A DNA stretch of 64,000 nucleotides from JANLVI01 sp031363915 (GTDB lineage: Bacteria > Vulcanimicrobiota > Vulcanimicrobiia > Vulcanimicrobiales > Vulcanimicrobiaceae). Location: NCBI GenBank assembly GCA_031363915.1, contig JANLVI010000019.1, positions 61,281 to 125,280 of the forward strand, read 5' to 3'. Positions 8,637-15,918 of the stretch are shown here, piece after piece. The notes beneath the pieces are model-generated. The model made no database searches. It was not told where the DNA came from and was given only the letters and a program-made list of their open reading frames with translations. The position numbers and the translations under genes are program-made. Every line of letters starts with the position of its first letter. Positions within the stretch are counted from its first letter, which is position 1.

Positions 8637-9508
8637 CTGACGCCGATCAAAACGAGCGCGCCGACGAGCACGACGTTTGCCAGCGCAAGCGGCATAGCAA
8701 CGCGCCAGAAAATGCGCAGCAGCTGCTCGTATCCAACTTCGAAACGACGAAGCGGTGCGAGGATTACCAAGAAAACGAGCGTTTTGACAAGCAGTAGCAC
8801 CGTCCACCATGCACCTCCGCCAGCGCCTGTGAAGAGCACCACGCCAAGGGCCGCCATCGCGAAAGCGGCAAGATCGAGACCCCAGCGGAAGGCGAGCGAT
8901 GGGAATCCGCCGAGTGCATCGAGCGCACCCTCGAGTGGCTTGGTGAATGGCGGTCGGAATGTTTGAGCGAGGCCGCCAACGATGTAGAGCGCCAGCGACA
9001 CCGGTTGAACGATCGCGAAGGGCAAAGCGCCCGCCTGGCTCTGCGCGATCCGCAGCGGCGATAGTGATTGCGCCGCCATTGCCGGTCCGATCGTCCCGAA
9101 CCCGATAACGATGCCGTACGCCACCAGTTGCAGGATCGCCCCGAAAAGCGCGGCGACGCCGAGAGCGCGATTCGCGGACCAGCCGATCGTGCCGACGATC
9201 ACGGCAACGAAGTCGAGCAGCATGACCAGAAGAAAGACACCGATGCCGGAATCCGCCCCGAACGACGGCGTCCACGGCAGCAGTGAGAGTGCAGCGAACG
9301 CCATTGCAGGCAACATCAACGCTGCAACGACCATCCAGCGAGGGTTGCCGAGTGATGTGTCCGGCAACGGGGAAGCAAGATGATTGCGGACGACCGTTGC
9401 CGGAGCGAGAAAAGCTCGCACGCCGATTCCGGCTGCAAACGCATCGATCGTCTCGACCGACCAGATCGCGAAGACTGCGACGCCGATCAACACGAACGCT
9501 TCACTCAT
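8633..9508 (-). CDS. nuoH: Divergent complex I subunit H-like membrane protein
   Basis: 291 residues, shorter than the usual 320-340, about eight membrane helices. Position in the operon and remnants such as GWSANR, RPPF, LVKTL and YEQLLRIFWRVAMPLALANV fit NuoH. The motifs that build the quinone chamber are degraded: the first loop (RxGPNRxGPxGLLQP type) reads AGIGVRAFLAPATVVRNHL, and the acidic loop after PF (normally EAESEL-VAGF) reads TKPLEGALDALGGF. NuoH normally carries the quinone site and docks NuoB/D. Start ATG lies 8 bases inside the nuoA end. The assignment rests partly on context. Confidence 0.78.
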   Translation of the reverse strand: MSEAFVLIGVAVFAIWSVETIDAFAAGIGVRAFLAPATVVRNHLASPLPDTSLGNPRWMVVAALMLPAMAFAALSLLPWTPSFGADSGIGVFLLVMLLDFVAVIVGTIGWSANRALGVAALFGAILQLVAYGIVIGFGTIGPAMAAQSLSPLRIAQSQAGALPFAIVQPVSLALYIVGGLAQTFRPPFTKPLEGALDALGGFPSLAFRWGLDLAAFAMAALGVVLFTGAGGGAWWTVLLLVKTLVFLVILAPLRRFEVGYEQLLRIFWRVAMPLALANVVLVGALVLIGVR

Positions 9509-9842
9509 CCGGGTGCTCGAAATCTAACACGCCCGTGCGCCACATGTACGTCAGCGCGACACCGAGGATGACGACAAACACCAGCATGTCGCCAAATCCG
9601 ACGATGCCTTGCGATCGGAACGCCACGGCCCACGGATACATGAAGGCCATCTCCATATCGAAGACGACGAACGCGAGCACGAGAAGCGCGTATCTCGCGT
9701 GATACTGACGCCAGGCATTTCGCGGATGCTCTTCGGGGTGAGGAGGAGGCTGCTTGAACGACTTGCGGATGAGCGCTACCACGACGAGCGCGCCGAAAAA
9801 CGCGAGGGGCGCCACAAGCGTCAGCGGCGATACCCAGCTCAC
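9501..9842 (-). CDS. nuoA: Complex I subunit A, first gene of the membrane-arm cluster
   Basis: 113 residues, three membrane helices. Block FDMEMAFMYPWAV (61-73) and the preceding helix are NuoA hallmarks. The loop that normally contains ECG next to the quinone site reads PPPHPEEHPRNAW, so the conserved Cys and its Glu are absent. Starts the seven-gene series A-H-J-K-L-M-N, all overlapping. No nuoB, C, D, E, F, G or I lies upstream, where the next gene is a plus-strand DUF411 gene. Confidence 0.9.
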   Translation of the reverse strand: MSWVSPLTLVAPLAFFGALVVVALIRKSFKQPPPHPEEHPRNAWRQYHARYALLVLAFVVFDMEMAFMYPWAVAFRSQGIVGFGDMLVFVVILGVALTYMWRTGVLDFEHPDE

Positions 9843-9977
9843 GGACGAAGCTGCCGCAAGAAACGAAAGGGGACGATCATCCTATGTCCGTTCGTACCCG
9901 AAAGTCACGGGAATTCCCCGAGAATTCGGCGCGGTCCTGAAGGCGGGCCACACGCCGCATCTTGCGAAGTGATCGGC

Positions 9978-10397
9978 ATGAAGCGAATCGTTTTTCTTCC
10001 CATCGTGGCCGCCGGTCTGCTTGCCGCGGCACCGCGCGCGGCAAAACGGATCACGACCTACCGGGATATCGGTTGCGGATGCTGCGAGGGTTGGGTGGGT
10101 GCCGCGCGCACCGCCGGATACGCCGTCGACCTGCACGATCTCGATCGTACCGAACGTTTGCGCCGCTTCGCGCTCAGCGAGGCAACGGCGGGCTGTCACA
10201 CTTCGCTTGTCGACTCGTACATCGTAGAAGGTCACGTTCCGTTCGAGGTTCTCGCGCGGCTGCTCCACGAACGACCGCGGATTCGCGGTATCGCGCTTCC
10301 GGGGATGCCCAGCGGTGTGCCGGGAATGGACGGTCCGCGCGGCCCCTCAGAAGTCGTTACGCTCGAGAAAACGCCGCGCGTTTACGCGCGCGTGTGA
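9978..10397 (+). CDS. DUF411 family metal-binding secreted protein
   Basis: 139 residues. N-terminal hydrophobic signal (4-18), then YRDIGCGCCEGWV (Cys33, Cys35, Cys36), a CHTSLVDSYIVEGHVP block (Cys73-His74) and the C-terminal GIALPGMPSGVPGM motif: all hallmarks of DUF411, a family linked to copper and metal resistance loci. The ATG at 9978 was chosen because the signal peptide begins there; a GTG at 9969 is in frame. It stands divergently from nuoA, and its 3' end overlaps the RHH gene on the other strand by 16 bases. Likely periplasmic copper binding. Confidence 0.88.
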   Translation: MKRIVFLPIVAAGLLAAAPRAAKRITTYRDIGCGCCEGWVGAARTAGYAVDLHDLDRTERLRRFALSEATAGCHTSLVDSYIVEGHVPFEVLARLLHERPRIRGIALPGMPSGVPGMDGPRGPSEVVTLEKTPRVYARV

Positions 10398-10732
10398 GTC
10401 CCATTCTCGCCTTCTACGTCGAGTCGAATTCCATCGGCGGCGAGCCACTTGAGCAAATGATCGATGTACTCGGCACCAAAGGTGTCCTCGAGAGCGCGCA
10501 AATAGATGCGGGCCGCAGACGCGTCGTCCGCGATCGTTTCGAGCGCACGACGATGCACCGCCATATAGCCTTCGCGCAGTCGTAATCCGCCATGGATCAA
10601 TTCCACGATCACTTCGCTTGAGGACTTATGTGCGTGCAGCATCAAGCGCGATTCGAGCCACGCATCGAGCGAGCCGGGTAAGCGCGTCGAACGGACCGGA
10701 CCCATCGTCCCCGAACCGCGAACTCGTGCCAT
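10382..10732 (-). CDS. Ribbon-helix-helix-like small regulator
   Basis: 116 residues. Residues 15-50 (STRLPGSLDAWLESR, then SSSEVIVELIHGGLRLREGY) resemble the strand-helix-helix of CopG/ParD proteins, followed by a helical tail that may bind a partner or dimerise. Last gene of the amidase-to-RHH operon, 3 bases after the His-rich gene, so it may regulate the operon. No toxin gene is adjacent, so an antitoxin role is not supported. Confidence 0.6.
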   Translation of the reverse strand: MARVRGSGTMGPVRSTRLPGSLDAWLESRLMLHAHKSSSEVIVELIHGGLRLREGYMAVHRRALETIADDASAARIYLRALEDTFGAEYIDHLLKWLAADGIRLDVEGENGTHTRA

Positions 10733-10735
10733 CTG

Positions 10736-10936
10736 TTAGTGGCTGTGGTCGTGGTCGTGTTCGTGTTCGTGCGGATGAGTGTGTTCGGTGCCGTCGTCGT
10801 GCCGATGCGCGTCGTCGCCTTCGATGTGAACGTGCTGGTGGTCGTGATCGGCGTGTCCGTGTTCGTGCGCGTGCTCGATCCCATCGGCATGCGCGTGTTT
10901 GTGAATGTGCTCGTCTTGATCCACGATCGCTCCCAT
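10736..10936 (-). CDS. Small His-rich metal-binding protein
   Basis: 66 residues with 22 histidines, mostly as alternating His-Ala/Glu/Asp pairs (for example HEHGHADHDHQHVH, ending HEHEHDHDHSH), and no Cys. Acidic residues fill most gaps. No signal peptide or membrane segment, so it is cytosolic. Such peptides (Hpn-like, HypB/SlyD tails, nickel and zinc storage proteins) buffer Ni, Zn, Co or Cu. It has its own start, 3 bases after the preceding gene stop, and the next gene follows 3 bases on, so it is a real operon member. Which metal is unknown. Confidence 0.78.
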   Translation of the reverse strand: MGAIVDQDEHIHKHAHADGIEHAHEHGHADHDHQHVHIEGDDAHRHDDGTEHTHPHEHEHDHDHSH

Positions 10937-10939
10937 CTC

Positions 10940-11533
10940 TTAGGTCGTTGGCCAAATGCGGCGGAAGCCGCCTTCATATTCGCGGACGACGCCGTCCGAA
11001 TCGATGATGATCGTCGCGCGCCGGCCGCCAGCGAGCGACTCGAACCGGTAGCGGCTCTCTTCAGCTTCCATCGCAAGACAGGTATACCGATGTTCGACCA
11101 GTCTCACACGCAAAGACGGCACGTCGATCGCGCAGACGCGCGCGGTCTGCGACTGGCCGGGCTCGAGCGCGAGCCGGCGTATCGTGAGGGCCGTGGTCAC
11201 CGGCGTGAGGGGCAGACTGACGTCGTATGCCCGGTAGAGCGGGTCCTCGAGGACGCCGCCGTCGACCCGTTGCCACGTTCCGTCTTCGTCGGCGGCGAGG
11301 GCGAGCAGCGTGCGTCCGAGTTCCATCGCCTCGACACTCGCCGAGCGCACGTGCCAACGCGAATCGCACGTGATCTCGTAGCGTAAACGAATCGGCTGAC
11401 CTTCGTGTAAACCGACGATCGCGCCGTCGGCGGCAGCACCGCTCTCGCTCGTGCGCATGCGCGCGTGTTCGTACGTGAGGCCATCGGGAGCGGTATAGAC
11501 GAGCGTGCGTTCGCGCGCGGCGATCGGCGTCAC
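10940..11533 (-). CDS. PF06475-type putative glycolipid-binding protein
   Basis: 197 residues from a GTG overlapping the ndh stop (GTGA). The pattern fits the PF06475 family: EHARMR near the N-terminus, GQPIRLRYEITCDSRW, paired DVSLPLTPVTTALTIRRL, VPSLRVRLVEHRYT and a final DGVVREYEGGFRRI. The fold is a beta-rich barrel; biochemical function in most members is unknown. No signal peptide. Coupled to ndh and the His-rich gene. Confidence 0.78.
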   Translation of the reverse strand: MTPIAARERTLVYTAPDGLTYEHARMRTSESGAAADGAIVGLHEGQPIRLRYEITCDSRWHVRSASVEAMELGRTLLALAADEDGTWQRVDGGVLEDPLYRAYDVSLPLTPVTTALTIRRLALEPGQSQTARVCAIDVPSLRVRLVEHRYTCLAMEAEESRYRFESLAGGRRATIIIDSDGVVREYEGGFRRIWPTT

Positions 11534-12867
11534 GTCTGGACCGGGGCGATCGGCGTGACGGGATGGGCGGGCATGCCGGCATCTTTATTGGCCATCACGT
11601 GCGAGCGTTCCGTGAACACGCGCAGCTCGGCGATGTCGCGCGAGAAAAACAACCCGAGCGTCCAGTCGAACGCGACGCGCAGTTTGCGATCGAGTCCGGG
11701 CAGACGTGCAAGATAATACGTACGCCACAAGAGCCACGCTAAAAATCCGGTAAGAATGAAGCCGCCGGGGAATGCCGCAACGCCGCGGCGCGCACCGAGC
11801 GATGCCATCGTGCCGAGCGAGCTAAAGACAAAGGGTTTTGTCGGTTCGCCACGCAGCGCGGCGACGATGTTGTCGGCGAGCACCGGGGCTTCACGAATCG
11901 CATGTTGCGCTGTAGGAGGATACCACTTGTCGGGTTGGCCCATCGGGATCCACGCGCAGTCGCCGATCGCCCAGACGTTCGCGTAGCCGGTGAGCGACAT
12001 ATCGCGTCCGACGAACAGTCCGCCGTTGCGCGCGTGTTCGCAAGGCAGCGTTTTAAGGATCGGCGCGGGCCGGACACCCGCACTCCAAACGCACGTCGCG
12101 GTTGAAATCGCCCGGCCGCTTGCCAGAACGATGGCATCTTCGCCGAGCGAGGCTACGCCATCACCCATGATGATTTCGATATTGCGTTCGGCGAGGTTCT
12201 GCGCGATGTACCTCCCCATTCCGGGCGCGAGATCGGGCAAGAGCGCTTTGCCGCCTTCGACCAAAATGATGCGGATATCGCGCGGTTCGATCGACTTGTA
12301 GAATCGGGTAACGCTGCGAAAGAAATCGTGGAGTTCGCCTGTGGCCTCGCAGCCGGTATAGCCGCCGCCGACGATCACGTACGTGAGCAGTCGTTCGCGC
12401 ACCGCCGGATTGCGTTCGATATCGGCGAGTTCGAGCGTCGCGATGATGCGGTTGCGCAACACCTCGGCATCTTCGAGCGTTTTAAGCGGTAGCGAACGCT
12501 CGGCAACGCCGGGCAGATTGAACGTCGAGGTGACGCTTCCCAGTGCCAGTACCAGATGATCGTAGGTCAGATCGATTTTCGAGCCATTGATCGTATGTTG
12601 AACGCCGACATGTTTGCCCGCAAGATCGATCGAGATTACTTCGCCGAGGACGAAGTTCGCACGCCGTAGTTGCGCGCGTACCGGGGTTACGACGTGTCGC
12701 TGTTCGATGCCGCCCGAACTCACCTCGGGGAGCATCGGTGTGAAGAGCGTGAAATTGTCACGACTCACGAGCGTAATCGTCGCCTCGTCGGTGCGCAGGC
12801 GACGTTCCAATCGCATCGCGGTGTTGATCCCGGCAAAACCGCCGCCTAAGATCAGAATATTCTGCAT
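11530..12867 (-). CDS. ndh: Type II NADH dehydrogenase (non-pumping)
   Basis: 445 residues from the ATG at 12867, which has AGAAGG at good spacing; a longer frame adds 14 unlikely residues. FAD-binding LILGGGFAGI (4-13) and the NAD-binding VIVGGGYTGCEATGE block are intact, and the C-terminal part contains an amphipathic helix region (FILTGFLAWLLWRTYYLARLPG) that anchors such enzymes to the membrane. It oxidises NADH and reduces quinone without pumping protons. It may be the real NADH input here, since the nearby complex I arm lacks its NADH subunits. Confidence 0.92.
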   Translation of the reverse strand: MQNILILGGGFAGINTAMRLERRLRTDEATITLVSRDNFTLFTPMLPEVSSGGIEQRHVVTPVRAQLRRANFVLGEVISIDLAGKHVGVQHTINGSKIDLTYDHLVLALGSVTSTFNLPGVAERSLPLKTLEDAEVLRNRIIATLELADIERNPAVRERLLTYVIVGGGYTGCEATGELHDFFRSVTRFYKSIEPRDIRIILVEGGKALLPDLAPGMGRYIAQNLAERNIEIIMGDGVASLGEDAIVLASGRAISTATCVWSAGVRPAPILKTLPCEHARNGGLFVGRDMSLTGYANVWAIGDCAWIPMGQPDKWYPPTAQHAIREAPVLADNIVAALRGEPTKPFVFSSLGTMASLGARRGVAAFPGGFILTGFLAWLLWRTYYLARLPGLDRKLRVAFDWTLGLFFSRDIAELRVFTERSHVMANKDAGMPAHPVTPIAPVQT

Positions 12868-12875
12868 ACGACCTT

Positions 12876-13004
12876 CTAGTGAGGAACGCCGGTCCACGGG
12901 TGGACCCACGGGTGAGCGACCATGACGATCACGAGCATGGAGACGGTGGCAAGAATCGTCCAGAGCGCCGCGCGGATCGCGACGGCGGATCTATCGGGAG
13001 ACAT
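12876..13004 (-). CDS. 42-residue single-span membrane peptide
   Basis: An ATG at 13004, 14 bases inside the end of the kinase-like gene, opens a 42-codon frame with one hydrophobic helix (about residues 12-30) and a C-terminus HPWVHPWTGVPH. It ends 8 bases before the ndh start, so it fills the gap between two genes of a tight operon. The position and a well-formed membrane span support a real gene; no family is recognised. It could be a small partner or anchor of Ndh (inference). Confidence 0.55.
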   Translation of the reverse strand: MSPDRSAVAIRAALWTILATVSMLVIVMVAHPWVHPWTGVPH

Positions 13005-13953
13005 ACGTCCTTAACCTTTCGTATGCATCCGCGATCTCCGTCACGCGGGCCGCATACCGCGCGGCGCCCCCGATGTCGCCCGGGATTCGCTCGCCATGGC
13101 GCGAGATCACGTACCAAACCAGCGTCGCGTTGCGCCGGATCATCGCATCGGCGAGCAGTTCGCGCTCGATCGGCACCAGCGGCGCGCAGCGGTCGTAGGC
13201 GGAAACGAATGCCGCCATTTTTTCGATGTCGAGCAAAGCGTCTTCATCCGCGCGGGCGAAGGCGTCGGCCGCCGTCGCGACGTCGTACATGCGCTCGCTT
13301 TCATGGGCGAAATCAAAATCGATCAAACCGCGTACGCCGCTTGCATCATGCACGACGTTATCGGGGTGGGGATCACCGTGCACGATCGCGTGCGGGAGGC
13401 GCGCCGCGTGCGGGGCAACGCGCGTAACCGCGCCGCCGACGGCGGCGATGAGCGCGGGCCAGGGCAATCGGCGCGCGAGATCCTCGCGTGCCGCAAAGCG
13501 GACGAACATTTCGCGCAACCACGCAAGCATTCCGACCGTGCGTGAGGACCGCAGTCCACCCGCGATATGAATATCCGTGCCGGCGCGATGAAAACGAGCG
13601 AGTACCTCCGCGGCCTCCGCCGCCGCGCGCGTGTCGCGTGCGCCGGTCGTTCCCTCGATGTAGGGCATCAGTGCGACGAGTCCGATGTCATCGGTAAGCA
13701 AGGTCTCGCCCTCGGGCGTTGCGAGCGGCGCGACGACTTCCGGCATCCGCGGCGCGATATGCGCGAGAATCGCGTGTTCGAAGACGATCGCCCGACGTGA
13801 GACGTGCAATCGACCGTATCGCCGGACGACGTACCGCAGGTGCGACCCATCGACGCGCCAGACGTCGTTGGAATAACCGCCCGGGAGTTCTCTTGCGCTC
13901 GTCCCCGCGACACCGAATCGCGCCGCGATCCGCAGCGCATCGGCAGCGGTCAC
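12991..13953 (-). CDS. Aminoglycoside/choline kinase-like phosphotransferase
   Basis: 320 residues. The APH-fold catalytic loop HGDPHPDN (192-199) and the Mg-binding IDFDFA (Asp212) are intact, and the N-lobe LPGGYSNDVWRV contains the glycine-rich turn. Members phosphorylate choline, homoserine, sugars or antibiotics; the substrate here cannot be read from sequence. Its start overlaps the stop of the amidase gene by 4 bases and its 3' end overlaps the 42-residue peptide gene. Confidence 0.85.
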   Translation of the reverse strand: MTAADALRIAARFGVAGTSARELPGGYSNDVWRVDGSHLRYVVRRYGRLHVSRRAIVFEHAILAHIAPRMPEVVAPLATPEGETLLTDDIGLVALMPYIEGTTGARDTRAAAEAAEVLARFHRAGTDIHIAGGLRSSRTVGMLAWLREMFVRFAAREDLARRLPWPALIAAVGGAVTRVAPHAARLPHAIVHGDPHPDNVVHDASGVRGLIDFDFAHESERMYDVATAADAFARADEDALLDIEKMAAFVSAYDRCAPLVPIERELLADAMIRRNATLVWYVISRHGERIPGDIGGAARYAARVTEIADAYERLRTYVSR

Positions 13954-14507
13954 AAGCTCGTGGCGATTCGCGCGCGCAAGAGGTCTCCAATGCGCGCGGC
14001 ATCCTCAGGCACGAGTGCGTGCGGACTCGCCTCGAGACGCGCGATATCCCAGCGAACGTCGTCGTCGACGGCGCCGAAATAGCCGTCGTCGAACGCCGCC
14101 TCCGCGTGCGTACGGATCGCATCGAGCGGAATGTCGTAGCGCTGGGCAAGGCGAGCGGCAAGCGTGCACAAGCCGCCCACGAGCTCATCGGTGAGCGGAA
14201 AGGCGCCGAAGTCGTGCGGTGTGGCAGCGCGCATCGCCGCGATCGAAAGCCCAATCGAGAACGAATTGCGACCCCGCGTGTGTGCAGCGTACGGCAAATC
14301 CGGCTTCAGCCGCACGTCGCGCATGTTCTCGCGCAGGTCGTGCGTGTGGTGGACGACGATCTCGCGCGGACCCGTAACAACGAAATGATAGGCCGGGTAG
14401 ACCGTCTCATAGTCGCCAGCCGTCCAATGAAGCGAAATCGAACGAAAGTCGCCATCGGGAAGCGTGTCGGGACGATAGTCGCGAAGGGAAGTCGGCGGAT
14501 GGAGCAT
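13950..14507 (-). CDS. Amidase_2-type N-acetylmuramoyl-L-alanine amidase-like protein
   Basis: 185 residues from the ATG at 14507. Zinc-amidase features: SLHWTAGDY near the N-terminus, AYHFVV, HHTHDLREN, a serine-rich NSFSIGLSIAA segment and IRTHAEAAF with a conserved His. No signal peptide is apparent, so it may act in the cytosol or be exported otherwise. The start overlaps the start of the plus-strand protease gene by 9 bases. Probably cleaves amide bonds in peptidoglycan fragments. Confidence 0.8.
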   Translation of the reverse strand: MLHPPTSLRDYRPDTLPDGDFRSISLHWTAGDYETVYPAYHFVVTGPREIVVHHTHDLRENMRDVRLKPDLPYAAHTRGRNSFSIGLSIAAMRAATPHDFGAFPLTDELVGGLCTLAARLAQRYDIPLDAIRTHAEAAFDDGYFGAVDDDVRWDIARLEASPHALVPEDAARIGDLLRARIATSL

Positions 14508-15359
14508 CAGAAATCGCAGCCCGAGATCGCCGAGGGCGAATACCTCGCCCCGACGACACCCGTGCCGGCGCCAGGCGGAGCATGGAAGAAAGCGGGCGGA
14601 GCGGCCGTCGGAATCGGGCTGCTCTTCGCCAAGTTCAAATTCGTGCTGCTCGCCCTCCTCAATATCAAGTGGATCTTTCTGATTCTCAAATTCGGCTTGA
14701 GCTTCGGTTCGATCTTCGTTTCGATCTTGGCCTACGCGCTGTTCTTCGGGTGGAAGCTCGGCGTGGTGTTCGTGCTCCTGATGCTGATGCACGAGATCGG
14801 CCATATCGTAGCGATGCGTGCCTACGGCTTGCGCGCTTCGCTTCCGTACTTCATTCCGGGATTGGGCGCCTTCGTCACCCAGCAGAGCGCCTCACCGGGC
14901 CGCCTCCCTGACGCGGTGATCGCACTCGGCGGTCCAGTCATCGGTAGCCTTGCCGCCGGTGTGTGTTATCTCTACGGAACGGCGACGAACGAGCCGTTTT
15001 GGATCGCCGCGGCGCACCTCGGCTTTCTGCTCAACCTCTTTCAGCTGATCCCCGTCTTGCCGCTCGATGGCGGTCGCGCGGCGGGCGCAATTTCGCCGCG
15101 CTTCTTCCTCTTCGGCCTGGTCTTACTCGCGACGTACGTCGTTGCGACGCGCTCGTTCCAGCCGATCATGCTCTTACTCTTGCTGGTGGTCGCGATGACG
15201 TCGATTCCGCGCGCGATTCGCGCCTGGAAGGGTCAGCCGGATCCCGATCCACGTCCGCTCGGACCGACCGAACGCGGCACGATCATGCTGCTGTATTTCG
15301 GTGCGATCGGACTCATCGGGGTCGCCGCCGTCGCGAGCAACATCCCCGTCCATGGCTGA
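14499..15359 (+). CDS. Site-2-protease-like M50 membrane metalloprotease
   Basis: 286 residues with at least six membrane helices. The M50 zinc motif HEIGH is at 98-102 inside a helix, and the second motif LPLDGGR (Asp190) is present, so the enzyme should be active. M50 proteases cut transmembrane substrates such as anti-sigma factors. ATG at 14499 follows GGGAAG; the coding start overlaps that of the divergent amidase. The next gene overlaps its end by 8 bases. Substrate unknown. Confidence 0.88.
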   Translation: MEHQKSQPEIAEGEYLAPTTPVPAPGGAWKKAGGAAVGIGLLFAKFKFVLLALLNIKWIFLILKFGLSFGSIFVSILAYALFFGWKLGVVFVLLMLMHEIGHIVAMRAYGLRASLPYFIPGLGAFVTQQSASPGRLPDAVIALGGPVIGSLAAGVCYLYGTATNEPFWIAAAHLGFLLNLFQLIPVLPLDGGRAAGAISPRFFLFGLVLLATYVVATRSFQPIMLLLLLVVAMTSIPRAIRAWKGQPDPDPRPLGPTERGTIMLLYFGAIGLIGVAAVASNIPVHG

Positions 15360-15918
15360 CGAAGAAAAGAAAGACGCACCGGACTTTGCGATGCTGCGCG
15401 CCGTCGAAGTCCTTGCTTCGATTGCGAATCGCGCGCGCACGACACCCGGTGTCCCGCCGCCGCCGATCGACCGGCCGGTGGTGCTCTTCAACGAGACGCA
15501 AGCCTTCAGCATCGGGACGACGACCAAACGCGAAGTGGAACGCTCGCTCGGTACGGGATTTTCGTATCCGGCGAAAGGCTGGCACACGTACTCCGTGCAC
15601 GGACCGCAGAGCGAACGCTGGCTCATCAGTCTGTTTTATAAAGACGACATCGTCGTGGGCATCGAGCACTACGTTCCCAAGAGCGACGGTGCGCCGAAGC
15701 TTCAACCACGCAACATCGGCGGATTTCGCCTCATTCCCGGCGAGGTTGGCTTAGGCACACCGTTTTCCGCGCTCGATGCACGCTACGTGCCGGCCGTCGG
15801 CGGTCCGGGCACGGTCGTCTACGACACCTCGTACGAGATCCGTTTCCCCGGCGGTCTCGCCTACGTCATGGGAAACTCCGGCACGATCGAGCGCCTGGTT
15901 ATCTACGCTGCGCCGTAA
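15352..15918 (+). CDS. Uncharacterised soluble protein
   Basis: 188 residues starting at an ATG overlapping the M50 gene end. No signal peptide or membrane helix. The core contains FNETQAFSIGTTTKREVERSLG and repeated short beta strands (WHTYSVHG, RWLISLFYKDDIVVGIEHYVP, TSYEIRFPGGLAYVMGN), which suggests a beta-rich fold of two similar halves. No family recognised. Its tight coupling to a site-2-type protease and a glycosyltransferase-like protein suggests an envelope-related role, but this is only context. Confidence 0.7.
   Translation: MADEEKKDAPDFAMLRAVEVLASIANRARTTPGVPPPPIDRPVVLFNETQAFSIGTTTKREVERSLGTGFSYPAKGWHTYSVHGPQSERWLISLFYKDDIVVGIEHYVPKSDGAPKLQPRNIGGFRLIPGEVGLGTPFSALDARYVPAVGGPGTVVYDTSYEIRFPGGLAYVMGNSGTIERLVIYAAP

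Noticed and set aside
10382..10732. Antitoxin of a toxin-antitoxin pair
   Set aside because: The RHH-like protein has no small toxin gene beside it; the neighbour is the His-rich protein.
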